A DNA stretch of 64,000 bases from Streptomyces griseoincarnatus. Its GTDB lineage: Bacteria > Actinomycetota > Actinomycetes > Streptomycetales > Streptomycetaceae. The notes under the pieces were generated by a model. The model ran no database searches. It worked only from the letters and a program-made list of their open reading frames with translations, and had not been told where the DNA came from. This document shows positions 62,804 to 64,000 of the stretch, piece after piece (position 1 is the stretch's first letter; the number at the start of each line of letters is the position of its first letter). The DNA is taken from NCBI GenBank assembly GCA_014649575.1, contig BMTH01000001.1, forward strand, positions 496,001 to 560,000, given 5' to 3'. Both the position numbers and the translations under genes were made by a program.

Positions 62804-63643
62804 TCAGACGTACTCCCGGCGGGGCACGGTGACGTGGTAGCCGGAGTCCAGCAGGTGCGGCAGATAGGAGCGCAGGGCCTTCACGCTCTGCGAGCGGTCG
62901 CCCCCGGCGTCGTGGGAGAGCACCACGACGCCGGGGGCGGCGCCGTCCTCGACCCGGCCGACGATGGTGCGGGTGCCGGGCTCGGTCCAGTCGAGGGTGT
63001 CGACGGTCCAGGCGAGCGGCTCCATGCCCAGTTCCGCGCCGAGCTCGAAGGCGGCCCGGTTCCAGGCGCCGTAGGGGGCGCGGAACCACTCCGGGCGGGC
63101 GCCGTAGTGCTTCTCCACGACGTCGCTGGTGCGTTCCATCTCGGAGCGGATGGTGCGGCGGCGGAGTTTCGTCAGCAGGGGGTGCGACCAGGTGTGGTTG
63201 CCGACGACGTGGCCCTCGTCGGCCATGCGGGCCAGCAGGTCCGGGGTGTAGCCGGCCATCTCGCCGCACACGAAGAACATCGCGCGCACCTCGTGCCGGG
63301 CCAGGATGTCGAGGATGTCGGGGGTGTAGCGGGGGTCGGGCCCGTCGTCGAAGGTGAGCACGACCGTGCGGCCGTCGTCCGGGACCTTCAGCAGCGGCTC
63401 CTTGCGCACCGGGGTCCTGCCGGGCGGGGTGCGCGGGGGGCCGTAGCCGGTCAGCGGCCTCAGCCGGTACTCGGAGGGCCTGAGCGGGCGGCGGGCCGCA
63501 GGCGCTCCGGCTACGGGCGGGGAGGCGGGCGCGCCCCGGTTCCCGGCCCCCGGCGCGAGCACCGCGGCCACGCCTGCCGCGCCCAGCGTGGCGGCACCGG
63601 CGAGCAACGCCCGGCGCCGGGTGAGCAACTGATCCATCTGCAT
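62804..63643 (-). CDS. Tat-exported polysaccharide deacetylase (NodB domain)
   Basis: A 279-residue exported deacetylase acting on peptidoglycan or chitin-like sugars. The N-terminus is a twin-arginine signal (LLTRRRALLAGAATL). The NodB motifs are TFDDGPD with Asp99/Asp100, NHTWSHP with zinc ligands His150 and His154, and FRAPYG near 187-192; VVVLSHDAGG carries the last histidine. It ends four bases after the terminator stem of the sortase gene. Confidence 0.92.
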   Translation of the reverse strand: MQMDQLLTRRRALLAGAATLGAAGVAAVLAPGAGNRGAPASPPVAGAPAARRPLRPSEYRLRPLTGYGPPRTPPGRTPVRKEPLLKVPDDGRTVVLTFDDGPDPRYTPDILDILARHEVRAMFFVCGEMAGYTPDLLARMADEGHVVGNHTWSHPLLTKLRRRTIRSEMERTSDVVEKHYGARPEWFRAPYGAWNRAAFELGAELGMEPLAWTVDTLDWTEPGTRTIVGRVEDGAAPGVVVLSHDAGGDRSQSVKALRSYLPHLLDSGYHVTVPRREYV

Positions 63644-63790
63644 GACTCATGAGTCGCCCCGCGGAGGTCCGGCACAGCGCGACGACACCGGTGCGGCGGC
63701 ACGATTTCACCTGATCGGCGCAGCATATGGCGGAGTTTTCCGGGGACCGCGCGGTGTCCGGCCGGGCGGCGCTCCGATAGCCTCGCGGTC

Positions 63791-64000
63791 GTGACGGAAC
63801 AGCAGTCCCATCGGTTCGAACGGGGCACGGACGGCCCGAAGGTGATCGTGGCCGGCGTGGACGGCTCCGACTCGTCGCTGCGCGCGGCGGCCTACGCCGC
63901 GGGCCTGGCGCGGCGTCAGGGAGCCCTGCTAGCCATCGTGTACGTGCAGCCGGTGCTGGCGGGCGGGGCGGCTCTCGGCGCGCCGGTGGCGGACACGACG
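63791..64000 (+). CDS. Universal stress protein, N-terminal part (runs off window)
   Basis: Seventy codons are visible from GTG 63791 to the window edge, with no stop. KVIVAGVDGSDSSLRAAAYA and ALLAIVYVQPVL match the UspA fold's first strand, nucleotide loop and helix. TAGCCT at 63778-63783 lies just before the GTG, pointing to a leaderless or near-leaderless transcript. The promoter region is divergent from the deacetylase gene. Confidence 0.85.
   Translation, partial: MTEQQSHRFERGTDGPKVIVAGVDGSDSSLRAAAYAAGLARRQGALLAIVYVQPVLAGGAALGAPVADTT

Overview
The window is high-GC actinobacterial chromosome, almost certainly Streptomyces. The evidence is near-total G/C at third codon positions, GTG and TTG starts, ATGA/GTGA stop-start overlaps, and a lineage-typical gene set: ergothioneine genes, class F sortase, DUF574 methyltransferase, SCO0930-type lipoprotein and a sigma-R promoter before a thioredoxin. 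From memory, the order resembles the S. coelicolor SCO0880-SCO0935 neighbourhood (trxC, egtABCD, a second sdh operon, a GGDEF/EAL gene, the SCO0930 lipoprotein); I could not check this. I saw no rRNA, tRNA, CRISPR array, prophage or intact transposase.

Layout. 1-3.9 kb: end of rhamnulokinase rhaB, then lutABC (lactate to pyruvate). 4-6.6 kb: MoxR ATPase and a CoxE/VWA partner. 6.8-12 kb: a secreted SGNH esterase whose ricin lectin domain is cut short by an in-frame stop, then small metabolic genes and a PepSY membrane protein. 12-16.3 kb: peptide deformylase, a disulfide-type flavoprotein, thioredoxin with a sigma-R promoter, and an aldehyde dehydrogenase. 16.3-19.9 kb: repeat-rich DNA around LacI, TetR and FMN-reductase genes. 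19.9-25.6 kb: a PaoABC-type molybdenum aldehyde oxidoreductase with its XdhC chaperone, divergent from a TetR gene with paired operators. 26-36.5 kb: regulators, a CoA transferase, a phosphoribosyltransferase/archease/CBS group, an MFS exporter, two VOC proteins, a nucleotidyltransferase, and a MazF/PemK-like toxin whose 3' end overlaps a PARG-like ADP-ribose glycohydrolase. 36.8-41.2 kb: egtABCD. 41.2-45.6 kb: an orphan sugar-binding lipoprotein with a DasR-type operator inside its promoter, dodecin, a HAD phosphatase, a luciferase-like oxidoreductase and a PRC-barrel/DUF2382 stress protein. 45.7-50.1 kb: sdhCAB divergent from a LysR gene. 50.5-53.5 kb: a methyltransferase coupled to a PAS-GGDEF-EAL protein. 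53.7-64 kb: envelope and secretion genes (lipoprotein, proline-rich protein, DUF4239 protein, subtilase with beta-propeller repeats, sortase F with a possible substrate, Tat-exported deacetylase) and the start of a universal stress protein.

Two themes run through the region. One is redox and thiol homeostasis (LutABC, thioredoxin, flavoproteins, PaoABC, ergothioneine, SDH). The other is envelope and exported proteins. Most of the unexplained structure is intergenic: five separate repeat arrays, one MITE-like element that supplies the stop codon of its upstream gene, and two eroded reading frames. I found no obviously new multi-gene system. The best leads are the interlocked toxin/glycohydrolase pair, the sortase/repeat-protein pair, the archease without RtcB nearby, and the repeat arrays.
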